Shown: piece after piece, positions 48,846-61,745 of the stretch
Layout of the letters: the number at the start of each line of letters is the position of its first letter
How positions within the stretch are numbered: position 1 is the stretch's first letter
Source of the DNA: Mallotus nudiflorus
Taxonomy: Eukaryota; Streptophyta; Magnoliopsida; Malpighiales; Euphorbiaceae
Direction of reading: 5' to 3'
DNA: 64,000 nt
Assembly: GCA_947683625.1 (NCBI GenBank)
Contig: CANTUR010000145.1
Coordinates: 5,101,501-5,165,500, forward strand
The notes under the pieces: generated by a model
The model's database searches: none
What the model was told of the DNA's origin: nothing
Seen by the model: only the letters and a program-made list of their open reading frames with translations
Made by a program: the position numbers and the translations under genes

Positions 48846-50717
48846 CTATTCTACTGCACCTCCCTTCGGATCCCCGGGCCCAGAAACAGAGGGGAAAACC
48901 ACATCAATAGCATCTGAATGCACTATAGGCTCAATAGCAGTAGCAGACTCCATATTATCCCTCATGTGAGAAGCATTAGCTTTTCAATGAGCGTCCTCTT
49001 CAGCAGCAATTTTGGCAAGGTCCGCTGGTGTTATTTGATCTAGTACCCCCAAGTCTAATTCTGAGTCCTGAGAGAGTAGGACCCTCTACACTTAGCCCTA
49101 TAGGTCTTAAGAAATCCCCCCCACCATGTTCTAGTATGACCTCTTGTCACTCTCTTAGGATTTCTCGACCTCATATAGCTTCTTCTCCAACTAGGCAATT
49201 TGAAGATTTTGTTCTTTGATCCTCCTTATCAGTTGGCCTTGGCTATGTTCCAGATCAGTAATTTTCTTCTAACCCACCTCAGCCTCATACTTCACCTTTG
49301 CATACTTTGTCTGGCAGAGCTCTAGTACTGCCTTCATGCCATCCAGCTTCTTCTCAAAATCAATGGCTATAGTTCCCACCTCTGTCTCCAACAAGCTATA
49401 CTGGCTCTTCACATAAAAGTACTGGTCCTTTGCCAACAGTAAAGCCTGAGTCATCTGTCAATAAAAAAGGTTAAAGTCAATAACAAGCCCATATGATAGT
49501 AATAGCATCAGTAATAGAAAGAACTTATTTCTAATGACTAGCCAATCATTGAGTCGAGCAACCCCTCCGGGCCCTTATCGGACAAACGCTGCATATCCAC
49601 AGGCAGCCTTAGTGATTCGACATATTGATCCCTCACTTGGCTATTAGAGACACTCAGAGGCTTAATCCTGTTCAGTATCCAGCCCCTCATATTCAGACAC
49701 CCAGATAGCCTTAGGCATTAGACATATATCTCCTCGTTGAACCCCTCCGTGTCCAAATGTTGCTCAATCAACCGCCCTTTCCTCCGGCCCACCCTTTTAG
49801 ATCGAGATGACTTGACTACCGTTTTTCCTTTGGGATCGGCAATTACCTCTTCAAGAGCCATAGGGGCTTCGAGTTCCAGAGAGGGAGATATTTGCACTTC
49901 TCGTCAACTAAGGAAATCTCGCCCGCAAAATCAAAAAAGTCAGCCATCTACAGTTAAAAAAATAGATCAAGTCAAAAATATAACTTTAGGTATCACAAAC
50001 ATACTAGTGGAATGAACACGACTCGAACAGACTCTACACAGGTATCTCCTAGACACATCCTATGCCGATCGAGCTTCGGCAAGCCCATCGAGCTTCGACA
50101 AGCCTATCGAGCTTCGGCAAGCCCATCGAGATGCAACCACAAAACCATCTCCACATCATGGTTGGGAAGTCTCATAGGACACTTTACCCTATAGCATTCA
50201 TCGGACCACATCCGTCGGATATCCATGAAATCCGACGGATGCTCGATGATGAAAAAATGATGTCTCCACTTCTTATAAAGATTCGGAAGCTTTACGAAGA
50301 GGGTATGGTTAGGCACAGGCAATAGGGAAAACATCATCTCTCCCGTCTTCCTAGATAGACTATACAAGTATCAAAAAACATCTAAATCGGGTTCCTTCCC
50401 CTCTTCATGCATCAGTTGGATGAACCCGGTTAGAATCCTATAGCTATTCAGATGAAGTTGACCAGGCACTATATTATACCTATTTAAAAATCTCTTCACA
50501 AAGGGATCTAAAGGAAATTTTAAACCCCCTCTAGCTAGTCAAAATACACCACTAATTTATAAAGCCCTAACATGGGGGTGTGACCCCTAAACTACTTATC
50601 TATGGTGTGAAGGGTGTAATCGGCGGGAATACAGAACCACCTCTGGTACCACCCCAGTAAATCATCATCTATGTTCGAAATAAAAAGGTCAAAACTAACC
50701 TATTCCCTCGATGCCAT
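48846..50717 (-). pseudogene. Element C antisense gene, gypsy-type transposon protein with coiled coil
   Basis: It reads against gag-pol. ATG 50717-50715 opens with WYQRWFCIPADYTLH, then (after a 1-nt shift near 50525) FLNRYNIVPGQLHLNSYRIL and LYKKWRHHFFIIE. This wording resembles the Pfam family 'putative gypsy type transposon' (PF04195) found in antisense genes of Tat elements. Downstream come DMQRLSDKGPEGLLDSMI and a coiled coil (49269-49454, with QYSLLETEVGTIAIDFEKKL), ending near TAG 48846. At least six stops and possible introns divide it. The cellular role of this protein family is not established. Confidence 0.65.
50069..50130. repeat. Three 19-bp tandem repeats
   Basis: The unit TCGAGCTTCGGCAAGCCCA occurs three times with two or three substitutions in the middle copy, plus a partial fourth. 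It lies at the end of the antisense open stretch and may be a recent local slippage event. Confidence 0.8.
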
Positions 50718-51230
50718 ACTGATTTCTAAGAAGGAAAATGCACAACAGACAATAAAAGTAGGAAAAAAAAGAAGAAAAGACAAAAGATCACCTAGTTACA
50801 AAAGGCAAGAATCATGATGAATAGAAAGAAACACAGTAGTGGCAATACAACTGCGACAAAGGCAAAAATAAAAGAGCAAAATGCACCAGTTGATAAACAC
50901 AACAGTACTTATAAAGTTATGGAAGGACTTGGAAACACGTCATTAATTGCCCTCATTATTACGTCGCTTCTCCTTAGGTCATTAAGGGCCCTTTGGGGAA
51001 AATAAGCCCATCAAACAAAGGGTCACTACAACGGTAGTAGAAATGCTCCATTTACTAACACACGAAATGACATGTAACTCATGCGAATCAAATTTTGAAT
51101 CCCTAGGAGTTAAAGTAACACCGCCACACATTGGCCCACCCATATCTTGACTGGGCTCCTTCCTCAGTTACTCAGAAAGCATCCAAACTATGCTTCTAGC
51201 CCATCCTGGGTATCCGAGCATTTAAGCATC
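50718..51230. other. Element C 3' region, nothing recognised
   Basis: Between the antisense start and the 91-bp repeats. It would hold the promoter of the antisense gene, but I see no convincing TATA box. No open frame with a recognisable domain. Confidence 0.4.
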
Positions 51231-51640
51231 GAGCATCTAAGTCCAGTGACTGAAGCTGGCACCCTCAGGTCGCTTCTGTAGTACTGAGGTTCTAAGCATG
51301 TAAGCCTCACGTCCTTGCACCAAACATCTAAGTCCAGTGACTGAAGCTGGCACCCTCAGATCCCTTCTATAGTACTGAGGTTCTGAGCATGTGAGCCTCA
51401 CGTCCTTGCACCAAGCATCTAAGTCTAGTGACTAAAGCTGGCACCCTCAGGTCACTTCTATAGTACTGAGGTTCCAAGCATGTAAGCCTCGCGTCCCTGC
51501 ATCGAGCATCTAAGCCTCGAGCATCTAAGTCCAATGACTGAAGCTGGTACCCTCAGGTCACTTCTATAGTACTGAGGTTCTGAGCTCGTAAGCCTCACGT
51601 CCTTGCATCGAGCATCAAAAATCCAGTGACAACTGGTTCC
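51231..51640. repeat. 91-bp tandem repeats, about 4.5 copies
   Basis: Each unit contains CATCTAAGTCCAGTGACTGA, then GCTGGCACCCTCAGG and TAGTACTGAGGTTC, and ends CCTCACGTCCTTGCA. Copies start near 51231, 51321, 51412 and 51503; the fourth has a small extra piece repeating CGAGCATCTAAG, and the last (51608) is diverged and partial. Tandem repeats before the 3' LTR are common in Tat-lineage elements. Confidence 0.85.
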
Positions 51641-51874
51641 GTCATGTCAATTCTACACAAATGGGTCAATCTATTGCTTTCGATTTGATAGGCTTGATGG
51701 ACATTAAAGCTCTACTTATTCCATTTTAGTAACGAGATAGTTCTAAGACTCGGCATCGAGCTCTACTCTCTTACTGTTACTGAGGCTGGCCACCTTAGCT
51801 CACCCTTCTATATCAATGTACAATACTCCTATATGAAAGTGTGAGCGCCCTACCCTACTTTGTCACAACAGACA
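51641..51874. other. End of visible element C, nothing recognised
   Basis: Unique-looking sequence up to AGACA (51870-51874), the presumed target duplication of D. It does not match C's 5' LTR. Confidence 0.45.
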
Positions 51875-54759
51875 TGTCACGACCCAAAACAAAAGGCCAT
51901 GACCGGTGCTAGGGAACGGGAATTCTTTCTAATTCGGAACCTGTAGCAAGCCTTAAAAATAAAAGCATGCAATTTAATAAAATAAATAAGATAATTGTGC
52001 AGCAAAAAGTAAATCTCAAATATAAAATAATAATTTCTCAGCTCACTTTAACAACATAATTCACATCTTAAATATAAATAGAAATCTTTTAGTATAAATC
52101 TTTCAGAGTAACACTCTGAATTCAAAATCTCATACATGCATAAATATAAATATAGCTCACAACATATTAAAGTACAACCACTACTGCAGTGTATAGAATA
52201 CAAAATAAAACTTAAGTAAGTGATTTACATAATAAAGCCAGAGCGGAAGAAATTCGATGAATAGGTCTACTGCTAAGGTCTGAAAAAGAAAACTCCACTG
52301 AAAAATATCAACAGAGGGGAATCAGACCTCACTGAGTGAATAATTATAATATATATACATGCATAACTACATGACAAATGCAATCACTTAAAGTTATATA
52401 TAATAAATATATATAAAGGCAAATACATATAGATGCAAAGAAAATCATTTATAATGAAAACCATCGGTTTATGAAGGATCAAATAAAACCCTATATTTTT
52501 GCAACCTCAAATATCAATAAAACTCACTTAAGCCATACAGGCCCACTTAGATAAAAAAATAATTCACTTAATCCAACTGGACAGTGGATTGGCCCCGAGA
52601 CACTAAGTCAACCGAGCTCCAGCAGTTTAATTATCAGTGTGATTGGCCCCGAAACATTGGGTCAACCCAGCTCCAGCAATCACACTCTCAATCACAACTC
52701 ATATCAATCAAATCAATCAACAAGTCATAATCAACCAATAGGTTAGTAATTTAGCCTAAAATCTACTATCGTACCGGTACGTACTTGGTCCTAATATTGC
52801 CCACTAGGAAGCACATTCTATCGATATCCTTTATTTATATAAAACATACATTTAAGAAAATAAATGATGCATAATGTTATTTAAAATAAACAAATATACC
52901 ATATATATACCAAAAATACCTAAAATAAACTAAGTATATTTCAGGTATATATACGTATAATCATCTTAAATAAATCACAAAACATATTAAATTCAACCAA
53001 TAATATATTTAAAAACAAGCCATGTTTAATTAAAAAAGGAAAACATGCATTTATTTCATAATATACCAAAAGTATACTAAAAGCATACCTAAAATATATT
53101 TGAATATTCAAATAGGCAATTATGCAAAAACTTATGTTTAAAACATAGAATTTCTAAAAGATGCACCTTAAGCAATGCATATATATTATAATAACTCATA
53201 GTTGTGTGCTCCACAAGATGGGTCCAATGGGCCTAGTCCACTAAGCTTCGGTCTCGGTGCAACTAATAAATAAATAAATAACACGAAATTAGAATAAATC
53301 TAACTTAAGTTCTAAAGATTCAATCTAGAATTCTAGACATAAACAAATAATAGGAATTTGACCAAATGTCACGTTTTATGAGAATTCTACTGAAAATTCG
53401 ATAGAACCTCCTTTGTAAAACGAACATCTCTATACTTAAAAAGTAGAGCCAGTCCTGTAAGAAAATACACTTCGAATAGATTTCACAAGACATTCTCACA
53501 ACCCTCGGTCGGAATCCCAAATTGCAAATTCCACCAACCGAGGTTCACAATTCACAAGAAAATACACAAAATATATTAAAATTCCATAAATACCGAAAAT
53601 ACCCATTTTATACCAAAATATAGCAATTTAAATATTTAAACATTAAAAATAATTATTTCACCAATATTTACTTAAAAACCCTAATATTAATATAATATTA
53701 TTAAAAAATCGATATATCTCGATAAATTTACAAATATTAATGAAAATTTGTTTTATGAATCCAAGTTACTCAATTAGCCCAAAAACATATCAAAAATGAC
53801 TAAAAGCCCATTTATTTACAAAAATAGTATATTATATATAATTTGAAAATAATTTTTGAAAAATAGTTTTAATTAGTTAAAAATAGAAAACAATTTGTAA
53901 AAATCATTTTCATACCTCAAATAATTATTAAAACCAATTAAACTTAATATTTAACTAAAATTACTACCAAATTATCAAAATACCCCTAGTATATAAAAAT
54001 TCACAAAATATACTATAATTACTCAAAAATTCAATAAAAATTATATAATTACTCTAAAATTATTTTCTCAACATATAATTTAATAAAATCAACAATTATA
54101 CTAAATTAAACAATTAATTTTAATAAAATTCACATATAACCTATATTTCCAAAATTTACATAAACTAAATAAAATTATATTAATTACACAAAAATCACAA
54201 AAATTATAAATTAAATTCTAAAATTAATTTCAACCACCGAAAACACTAAAAATCACAATTTCACAATTTATTTAATTAATTTACAAAAATTAGAAAATAA
54301 TAATAAAATTGACAAAAATAAAAATAAATTCCAAAAATTCCACAAAAATTTCAGAGTGTAGATTAAACTAAGGGAAGCATAATTTGTAAAGGAACTAAGC
54401 TTGAATCTCAAAGATCGAAGTTCAAAAATATCAAGAAACATAAAGGGCCGAAAATGAAATCAAGCTCAAATCCTTATCAAATCGGATTTTCAAGCTACAA
54501 GAAGCTTGGAATTGGCTTTTGTGGAGTCTAGGGAGTTCAACGACATTGGAATCACTGGATGTAGTGGTCGAAAAGTGGATGAATGGAGGAGAGAGTGAGT
54601 TTTGGCCAAAACGCATTCCTAAGCTACTACCGGCGTCGAAGAAGACGATAGGAGATGGCGGAGCAGCTGGAGGATGAGGCGGCATTCCAGGAGGCACTCT
54701 GATGGAGGGGAATGGAGTTGCAGCAGTGAGGTGAGGGTGATAGGATGTTTAGAGAAGAA

Positions 54760-54843
<84 letters not shown>

Positions 54844-55092
54844 AAATAATAATAATGCATAAAACAATATAATTTAGTAATATAAAATAACATTAAACAT
54901 AAAATATTATTAAAATATTATTTTCTAAGAATATAAGTTTCAAGATGATTGTTACGTAGAAAACTATAAATAAACGTAAAATAACGTTAATTATTCATAA
55001 AATAATTAAATAATCAAATATATTTTTAAATTTATTAACATTGCATATCCCAATTTAATATAAAAATAATTAAAAAAACTCGGGTTATAACA
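51875..55092 (-). repeat. Element D 3' LTR
   Basis: A 3.22 kb LTR from TGTCACGACCC to GGGTTATAACA. It carries the family modules: CTCAGTGAG palindrome near 52330, hairpin units at 52575-52690, CGTACCGGTACG at 52770-52785, the GCACCGAGACCGAAG block near 53250, the hairpin block at 53370-53460 and a GC-richer island near 54580-54720. The AG of both putative acceptors is present (rc, near 53455 and 52300). Confidence 0.9.
54764..54839. repeat. (TA)n microsatellite, 38 units, in D 3' LTR
   Basis: A pure TA run at the same LTR position as the A2 microsatellites, just upstream (in LTR orientation) of the GC-richer island. The open frames of alternating Tyr-Ile here are artefacts. Confidence 0.93.
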
Positions 55093-55106
55093 GTCTTCCC
55101 CCCTTA
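55093..55106 (-). promoter_or_regulatory. Element D polypurine tract
   Basis: Minus-strand TAAGGGGGGAAGAC next to the 3' LTR, the same as in A1 and A2. Confidence 0.85.
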
Positions 55107-55126
55107 CAAGAATTCATTCTCGAATT

Positions 55127-57252
55127 TCAAAAAGAAGAAATACAAAATAAAGGAGGAAAGAGATACGGGTAAGAAGCTCGCATCTCAGCTTCAGTCTCCC
55201 AGGTTTGCTCCTCTACCCTATTGTTGTGCCATAAAACCTTGACCATTGGAATCTACTTCGAACGCAACTGTCAAACTTGATAGTCAACGATTGCAACAGG
55301 TTCTTCTATGAACATCAGGTCTTCATTCACTTCAACACTATCGGGCTGTAACACGTGTGAAGTGTCTGAGACATACTTCCTCAATATCGAGATATGAAAC
55401 ACCGGATGCACTTGAGACATGCTCAGAGGCAAAGCCAACCGATATGCAACAATGCCAACTCTGTCTAGAATCTTAAACAGTCTTATATATCTTGGTGCTA
55501 GCTTACCCTTCTTGCCAAATCTCATAACACCCTTCATTGGAGACACCTTCAGAAAAACAAAGTCCCCTACTTGGAAATCCACATCTCTGCACCTAGGATC
55601 CGCATAGCTCTTCTACCTGCTAACTGCAGTCTCTAATCTGCTTTTGATCACAGTAACTTTCTCTGCAGCATCCTAAACCATCTCAGGTCTAGTCAAAGCT
55701 CTCTCACCAATCTCATCCCAACTCAGAGGGGATCTACACTTCCTTCCATATAAAGCCTCATATGGTGCCATTCCAATACTGATATGGTAGTTGTTATTAT
55801 ATGCAAACTCAATGAGTGGCAAATGATCATCCCAACTACCTCCTAAATCCAAAACACACATCCTCAACATATCTTCCAGTGTCTAGATCATCCTCCCAGA
55901 CTGACCATCTGTCTGAGGATGAAAAGCAGTACTGAAATCCAACCTAGTGCCCATCGCTTCCTGCAACTTCTACTAAAAATGAGAGGTAAATACTGAACCT
56001 CTATCTGACACAATGGACATGGGTACACCATGAAGGCACACAGTATGCTTCAAATATAGCTTCACCAATCTAGCAACAGAATAAGTGGCTTTCACAGTCA
56101 AGAAATGTGTAGCCTTGGTCAACCTATCCACAATCACCCAGATAGAATCGTATCCATCCTTAGAATGAGGTAAACCGACCACAAAATCCATAGCTATCCT
56201 TTCCCACTTCCACTCAGGAATAGGTAAAGGCTAAAGCTTCCTAGAAGGCTTTTGATGCTCAGCTTTCACTTGCTGACACATCAGACACTTAGCAACATAA
56301 TCAGTGACATCCTTCTTCAGTCCATCCCACCAGTACAAATCTCTGATACTATGGTACATCTTAGTAACACCCGGATGTACGATGTAAGCTATAGAATGTG
56401 CTTCCTCTAGGATCTCTTCTCTCAAATTATCCACATTAGGAACACACAATCTATTACTGATCCATAAAACACACTCATCATTGAGTGTGAAATCAGTGAA
56501 CTTCCCTGCTCGGACATTCTCTACAAGCTCTTCTAGAATAGGATCTCGGCTTTGAGCTGCCTTAATCCTATCTCTTAATATAGATCGCACCTTAAACTGA
56601 GCTAGCAATCCACCTGATCTACTAATCTTCATCATCAGACCTTGATCCACTAACTGATGCAACTCATGGATCAATGGTCTCCTCTCTACACTGATGTGAG
56701 CAAGACTGCTCAAGGCATCTGCGACCACATTAGCCTTGCCTAGATGATATAAAATCTCACAGTCATAATCTTTCAACAGTTCTAACCATCTCCTCTGCCT
56801 CAAATTCATATCTCTCTGTTGGAAAATGTACTTAAGGCTCTTGTGATCAGTAAAAATCTCAAAAGTCATCCCGTATAGATAATGTCTCTAGATCTTGAGA
56901 GCAAAGATCACTGCAGCCATCTCTAAGTCATGGGTAGGATAGTTATGTTCATGCTTCTTCAACTACCTTGAAGCATAAGCTATCACCCTACCATTCTGCA
57001 TCAACACACAACCTAGGCTAACTCTAAAGGCATCACAATACACTGTGAACTTGTCCATACCATTAGGCAAAGCTAAAACTGGAGCTGTGGTTAACTTCTC
57101 CTTCAACAACTGAAAACTATTCTCACAAGCTTCTGACCACGCAAACCTTACATTCTTTTGAGTCAAGTGAGTCATAGAAGCTACAATTTTGGAAAAATCC
57201 TACATAAACCTCCTATAGTACCCAGTTAAACCTAGAAAACTGTGAATCTCTG
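55127..57252 (-). pseudogene. pol: Element D pol, C-part: RT end, RNase H, integrase, chromodomain
   Basis: Right to left: RT end just inside the solo LTR border (HSFLG), RNase H with YCDAFRVSLGCVLMQNG (56963-57175; the Asp is kept) and TDHKSLKYIF, integrase finger with HSIAYIVHPG...CLMCQQVKAEH (56231-56420), DDE core with MDFVVGLPHSKDG and IVSDRGSVFTSHF (55973-56191), ALYGRKCRSPLSWDEIG (55673-55870), GPY/F region APRYIRLF (Pro and first Gly changed) and EEPVAIVDYQV followed by a stop before the chromodomain-like tail. Fewer stops than B or C, so of intermediate age. Confidence 0.9.
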
Positions 57253-60200
57253 TGTCACGACCCAAAACAGGGGCCATGACCGGCGCTAGGGAACGGGAAT
57301 TCTTTCGAATTCGGAACCCGTAGCAAGCCTAAAAATAAAATAAAATATGCAATAGTAATAGTAACAATATCAAATTTGCAGCGGAAATAAAAATCGTAAA
57401 TATAATAATAACATTTTCATCAACTGGATTTAATTTAAATCTCAACTCATCACATATATATATAATCTCTTTAATACAAATCCAGTTCAATATAATACAT
57501 CTCTTTAAATAAAATACATGAAATCCAATACTTTAATTCACAACTACTGCAATGTCTAGATAAAAGAAATAAGACTCAAGTAAATAATTTACACAAAGAA
57601 GCCGGGGTGGAAGAAATCCGGCGTATCGACCTGCTACTGAGGTCTGAAGAAGTTGACTCTCCTGAAAAATAGTCAACGGAGGGGAGTCAGACCTCACTGA
57701 GTGAATTACTATAATATATATACATACACACTAAGTGACAATGCATACAGTCAACAGTATATATGTAATATGTAAATATATACATGCAAATTCACACAGA
57801 TGCAGAAAAATCATTGTTATATATTTGTATTGAAAATCATCTTTTATGAAGGATCACATAGAACCCTAGAATATCGCAACCTCAGAAAATAGTGTTAAAG
57901 AACACTCTAGCCATACAGGCTCACTTAATCCAAATATATCCACTTAATCCATTTAGACAGTAGACTGGCCCCGAGACACTAAGTCAACTGAGCTCCAGCA
58001 GTCTGATTGCCAGTGTGATTGGCCCCGAGACACTTGGTCAACCGAGCTCCAACAATCACACCCAAACCATATCTCACACATATCAATAATCATATCAAAT
58101 CAATATCCATAAATAAGTTAGTAATATAGCCTAAATACTATAGGCGTACCGGTACGTACTCGGTCCTAGTGCTGCCCACTAGGTAGCACGTTCTATCGAT
58201 ATCCTTCATTAATAAATATAAAACATTCATTCACAAAAATAAATGATGCATGAATGTAAATTAAATAACAATATAACCCATATATATACCAGAAATATAT
58301 CAAAAGTAAACCAGGTATATTTTGAGTATATATACGTCAAATAAATCCAATCAAATCATAAATTAAGTTAGAAATATATTTAAAAACATTTTAAATATAT
58401 TTTATTAACAAAACATGTATATAATTTATTATATACCAAAAATATACTTAATATAAACTTAAGAAATAATCATATTATTATTGCATATTTAATCAACATA
58501 AAACTTGCATTTCTAAATCATGCATCCTAAGCATATATATATAGTATAGTAACTCACCTAGTGCGCTCCACGAGATGGATCCGACGGGCCTGGTCCACTA
58601 GCCCTCGGTCTCGGTGCAACTAAATAAGCAATAAATAATAGACATCAGAATAAACCCTAACAGAAATCCTAGAATTCGATCTAGAGTATTTAACACATAA
58701 TCAGAAATTAGGGTTCGACTGGATATCACGTTTTACGAGAATTCTACCGAAAATTCGACAGAACCTCCCCTGTAAAACGGACATCTCTCTACTCAAAAGA
58801 GTAGAGCCGACCCTGCAAGGAAATACACTTCAAAAAACAGGCTCAACACAAATCCACAATCAAAATCCCACGATCGGACTCCAAACTACAGTCCACCGAC
58901 CGGGGTCCACAAACACAGAATAATTTCGAAAATACCAAAAATATCCTTACAACATAGAAATTCATTTTATAAGTAGAAATTACATAATTAACCTTTAAAC
59001 ACTATAAAAACCGATGAAAACTCATTTTATTAGAAAAATCGTATATTATATATATAATTGAAAATAATTCACGAAAAATAGTTCTAATTAGTTAAAAATA
59101 CCAAATAATTTGTAGAAATTATTTTTATACCTTAAATAACTATTAAAACCAATTAAATTACATTTTTAGACAATTTTGTGTAAAATTACCAAAATACCCT
59201 TATATATATAAATATACTTAAATTACTTCAAAAATTCACCAAAAATTATAAAATTATCCAAAATTAATTTTCTCAACATATTTATCAATAATATTAATAA
59301 TTAAACTCAATTAACCAATTAAATTCAAATAAAAACACATTTAACCTAATTTTTCCAAAATTCCATAAACTTCAATAATTCAAAATAAATACTTAGAAAT
59401 TCATAAAAATTCCAAATAAATTCCTATAAATCATTTAAACACCTAATTTAACCATAAACTCCAATTTCATAATTTAAATAATTAATTTCCGAAAATTAGA
59501 AAATAATATTAAAATATTCAAAAATACCCAAAAATCCAAAAAATCTCCAAAAATTCTACAAAAATTCATAAATGTATATTGAGCTACTAGGAACAACATT
59601 TGTGAAGGGATTTTTCATGAATCAATCAATTCAAAGCTCAAAAAAATCAAAAACCCTAATGTGGCCGAATTCGAAAAATCAAAACCTAAGCAAATCTAAA
59701 CCATTTTAGCTCGAACCAAAGCTAGAATCACACTCACCGGAGCTCAAGGAGAAGAAAGAGACCGGTGGTGTCGAAAACGGTGGCCGGAATCGTCATCGAC
59801 GGCAAAGGGAAGAAGTTTCGACCAAAGGAAGAAAAAGGAGCTGTCGGTGCCGGAGTGGCTAGCTGAGGAAGGTGGAGCTCCTGGCGGCACACCGACGGCC
59901 GAAAATCGGAAGTTGCAGATGGTGAGGGGTGGTGGTCGGGCGCGCACGGGAAGAAGAAGAAGAAAAAGAAAAAGAAAGGAAAGAAAAAGAAAAGAAAAAG
60001 AAAAAAAAGAAAAATAATTAAAAAATAATTTTAATTAAAATATTAAAAAAAATCACACCCACACAATAATTTAATATGTTAATAATTTATTAATAAATAA
60101 AGATAATTAAATAATAATAATTTAATAAATAATTAATAAAATATTAGGGTAATATATATTAAACCCTAATTAAATAAATATATACACATAGGCTTTATTT

Positions 60201-60461
60201 AGTCATTTAAAAATACGCATGAGTTCATGCAAGTCTGAAAATACATTTAAAATAATTAATAATACATTGTTTACGTGAAAATTTCCCCGAAAATGCAAGT
60301 CCCGGGAAAATTTTACGTAAAACACTGTAAATAATACACAATAATTAAAATAGGTTTTAAATACATAACAACTCATAAAAATATCATATAATATACAGAA
60401 ATAATTAACACTGCATATCCCGGTACAGTGTAAAAATATTTTAAAAACACGAGATATTACA
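57253..60461 (-). mobile_element. Solo LTR 2 (Tekay A family) inside D's reverse transcriptase
   Basis: Complete 3.21 kb LTR in reverse, from TGTCACGACCC to GAGATATTACA, flanked by a perfect CTCTG duplication (57248-57252 and 60462-60466). Removing it and one CTCTG restores the coding order of D's RT between its WPRPT- and SFLG-type blocks, which confirms the insertion. All family modules are present, with CGGTGAGT before the GC-rich island (rc, near 59738), the CGTTTTAC/GTAAAACG pair perfect (58729-58781) and the palindrome CGTACCGGTACG perfect near 58147. A Pro-rich frame with GVPPGAPPSSASHS lies on the minus strand of the island (59744-59947). Confidence 0.95.
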
Positions 60462-60466
60462 CTCTG

Positions 60467-61745
60467 CAACTAAAGTCGGTCTAGGCCACTCAGACATTGC
60501 CTTAATCTTCTGTGGATTAACCTAGATACCTTTTTTAGACACCACGTGTCCAAGAAAAGCGACACTCTCCATCCAGAAATCACACTTCGAGAATTTAGCA
60601 TAAAGTTGATGTTCTCTCAGTGTTTGCAGTATAGTCCTTAAGTGATATACATGCTCCTACATACTCCTCGAATACACCAGTATATCATTGATGAAGACTA
60701 CCATATCCACATATAGTCTAAATACCTTATTCATTAAATCCATAAAAGTTGCTGGTACATTAGTCAAGCGAAAAGATATCACCAAAAACTCATAATGGCC
60801 ATATCGAGTGCAGAATGCCATTTTAGGAACATTGGCTTCGTTGATCCGCAACTGATGATAACCCAACCTTATATCAATCTTAGAAAAGAACTGTGCACCC
60901 TGTAACTGATCAAACAAGTCATCTATCCTCGGAAGAGGATACTTGTTCTTTACTGTCACCTTGTTCAGCTCTCTGTAGTTATTGTATAGTCTCAAGGTAC
61001 CATCCTTCTTCTTCACAAATAGGACTGGTGCACCCCAAGGAGAAACACTGGATCTAATAAAACCCTTATCTAGCAACTCTTGCAACTACTCCTTTAAATT
61101 TTTCAACTCTACAGGAGCCATTTTGTAGGGTGGCATAGATATAAGGGTAGTGCCTAGAACCACATCTATACATAACTCAATCTCTCTATGAGGTGGTAAA
61201 CCTGACAACTCCTAAAGAAAAATATCAAGAAACTCACAGGCAATAGGAACATCTAGGAGTGATAACTTCTCCACTGAAGTATCCCTGACTAATGCTAAAT
61301 ATCCCCGACAACCCTTCCTCAACAACTTCCTAGACATAATAGCAGAGATGAGATTATGAGGTGTTGAACTCCTATCACCCATAAACTTAAATTCTTCTTC
61401 ACCAGGAATTCTGAAAGTCACCTCTTTACTCTGACAATCCACCAAGGCATAGTGCTAAAATAACCAATCCAAACCCAGAATAACATCGAACTCCATCACA
61501 TTTAACAGAATCAAATCAACAGATAATTCTCTACCTCCGACAAGAACTGGACAACCAAAAAAAACAACATAAGTGTCCAAAGAATAGCTTAGAGGAGTGG
61601 CAACAGATAAAGGAAAAGTCATCCTCGAAGCTTGCCAACAAGACGTGGAAGCAAAAATAGGACATATAAACAAATGTGTGGCACCCGGATCAAACAGAAC
61701 CCATGCATCCAGGTAACAGATAGAAACAATACTTGCCACGACTGT
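60467..61745 (-). pseudogene. pol: Element D protease and N-part of reverse transcriptase
   Basis: The protease (61455-61739) has LFDPGATHLF and ILGLDWLF; the same DPGA variant as in A1 and A2. A second open part (61212-61445) follows. RT (60657-61085) shows FVKKKDGTLRLYNNYREL, where CIDY/CIEY is NNY, then SKIDIRLGYHQL and VVFINDILVYS, where the catalytic FIDD is FIND. The first Asp of the pair is therefore lost. It joins 57247 across solo LTR 2. Confidence 0.9.

Larger units (their letters stand above)
42941..51874 (+). mobile_element. Element C: Tat-lineage Ty3/gypsy element (3' LTR not in window)
   Basis: C starts where B's LTR stops matching. It has a short 5' LTR, a primer region TGGCACCGTCTGTGGGA, degenerate gag-pol with RT, RNase H, an added archaeal-type RNase H and integrase, then a 2-kb antisense gene and 91-bp tandem repeats. 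The extra RNase H and the antisense gene between pol and 3' LTR are known marks of the Tat lineage (Retand/Tat/Ogre/Grande). No copy of 42941-43333 reappears before D begins at 51875, so D interrupted C before its 3' LTR, and the rest of C should lie beyond the right edge. Confidence 0.85.
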
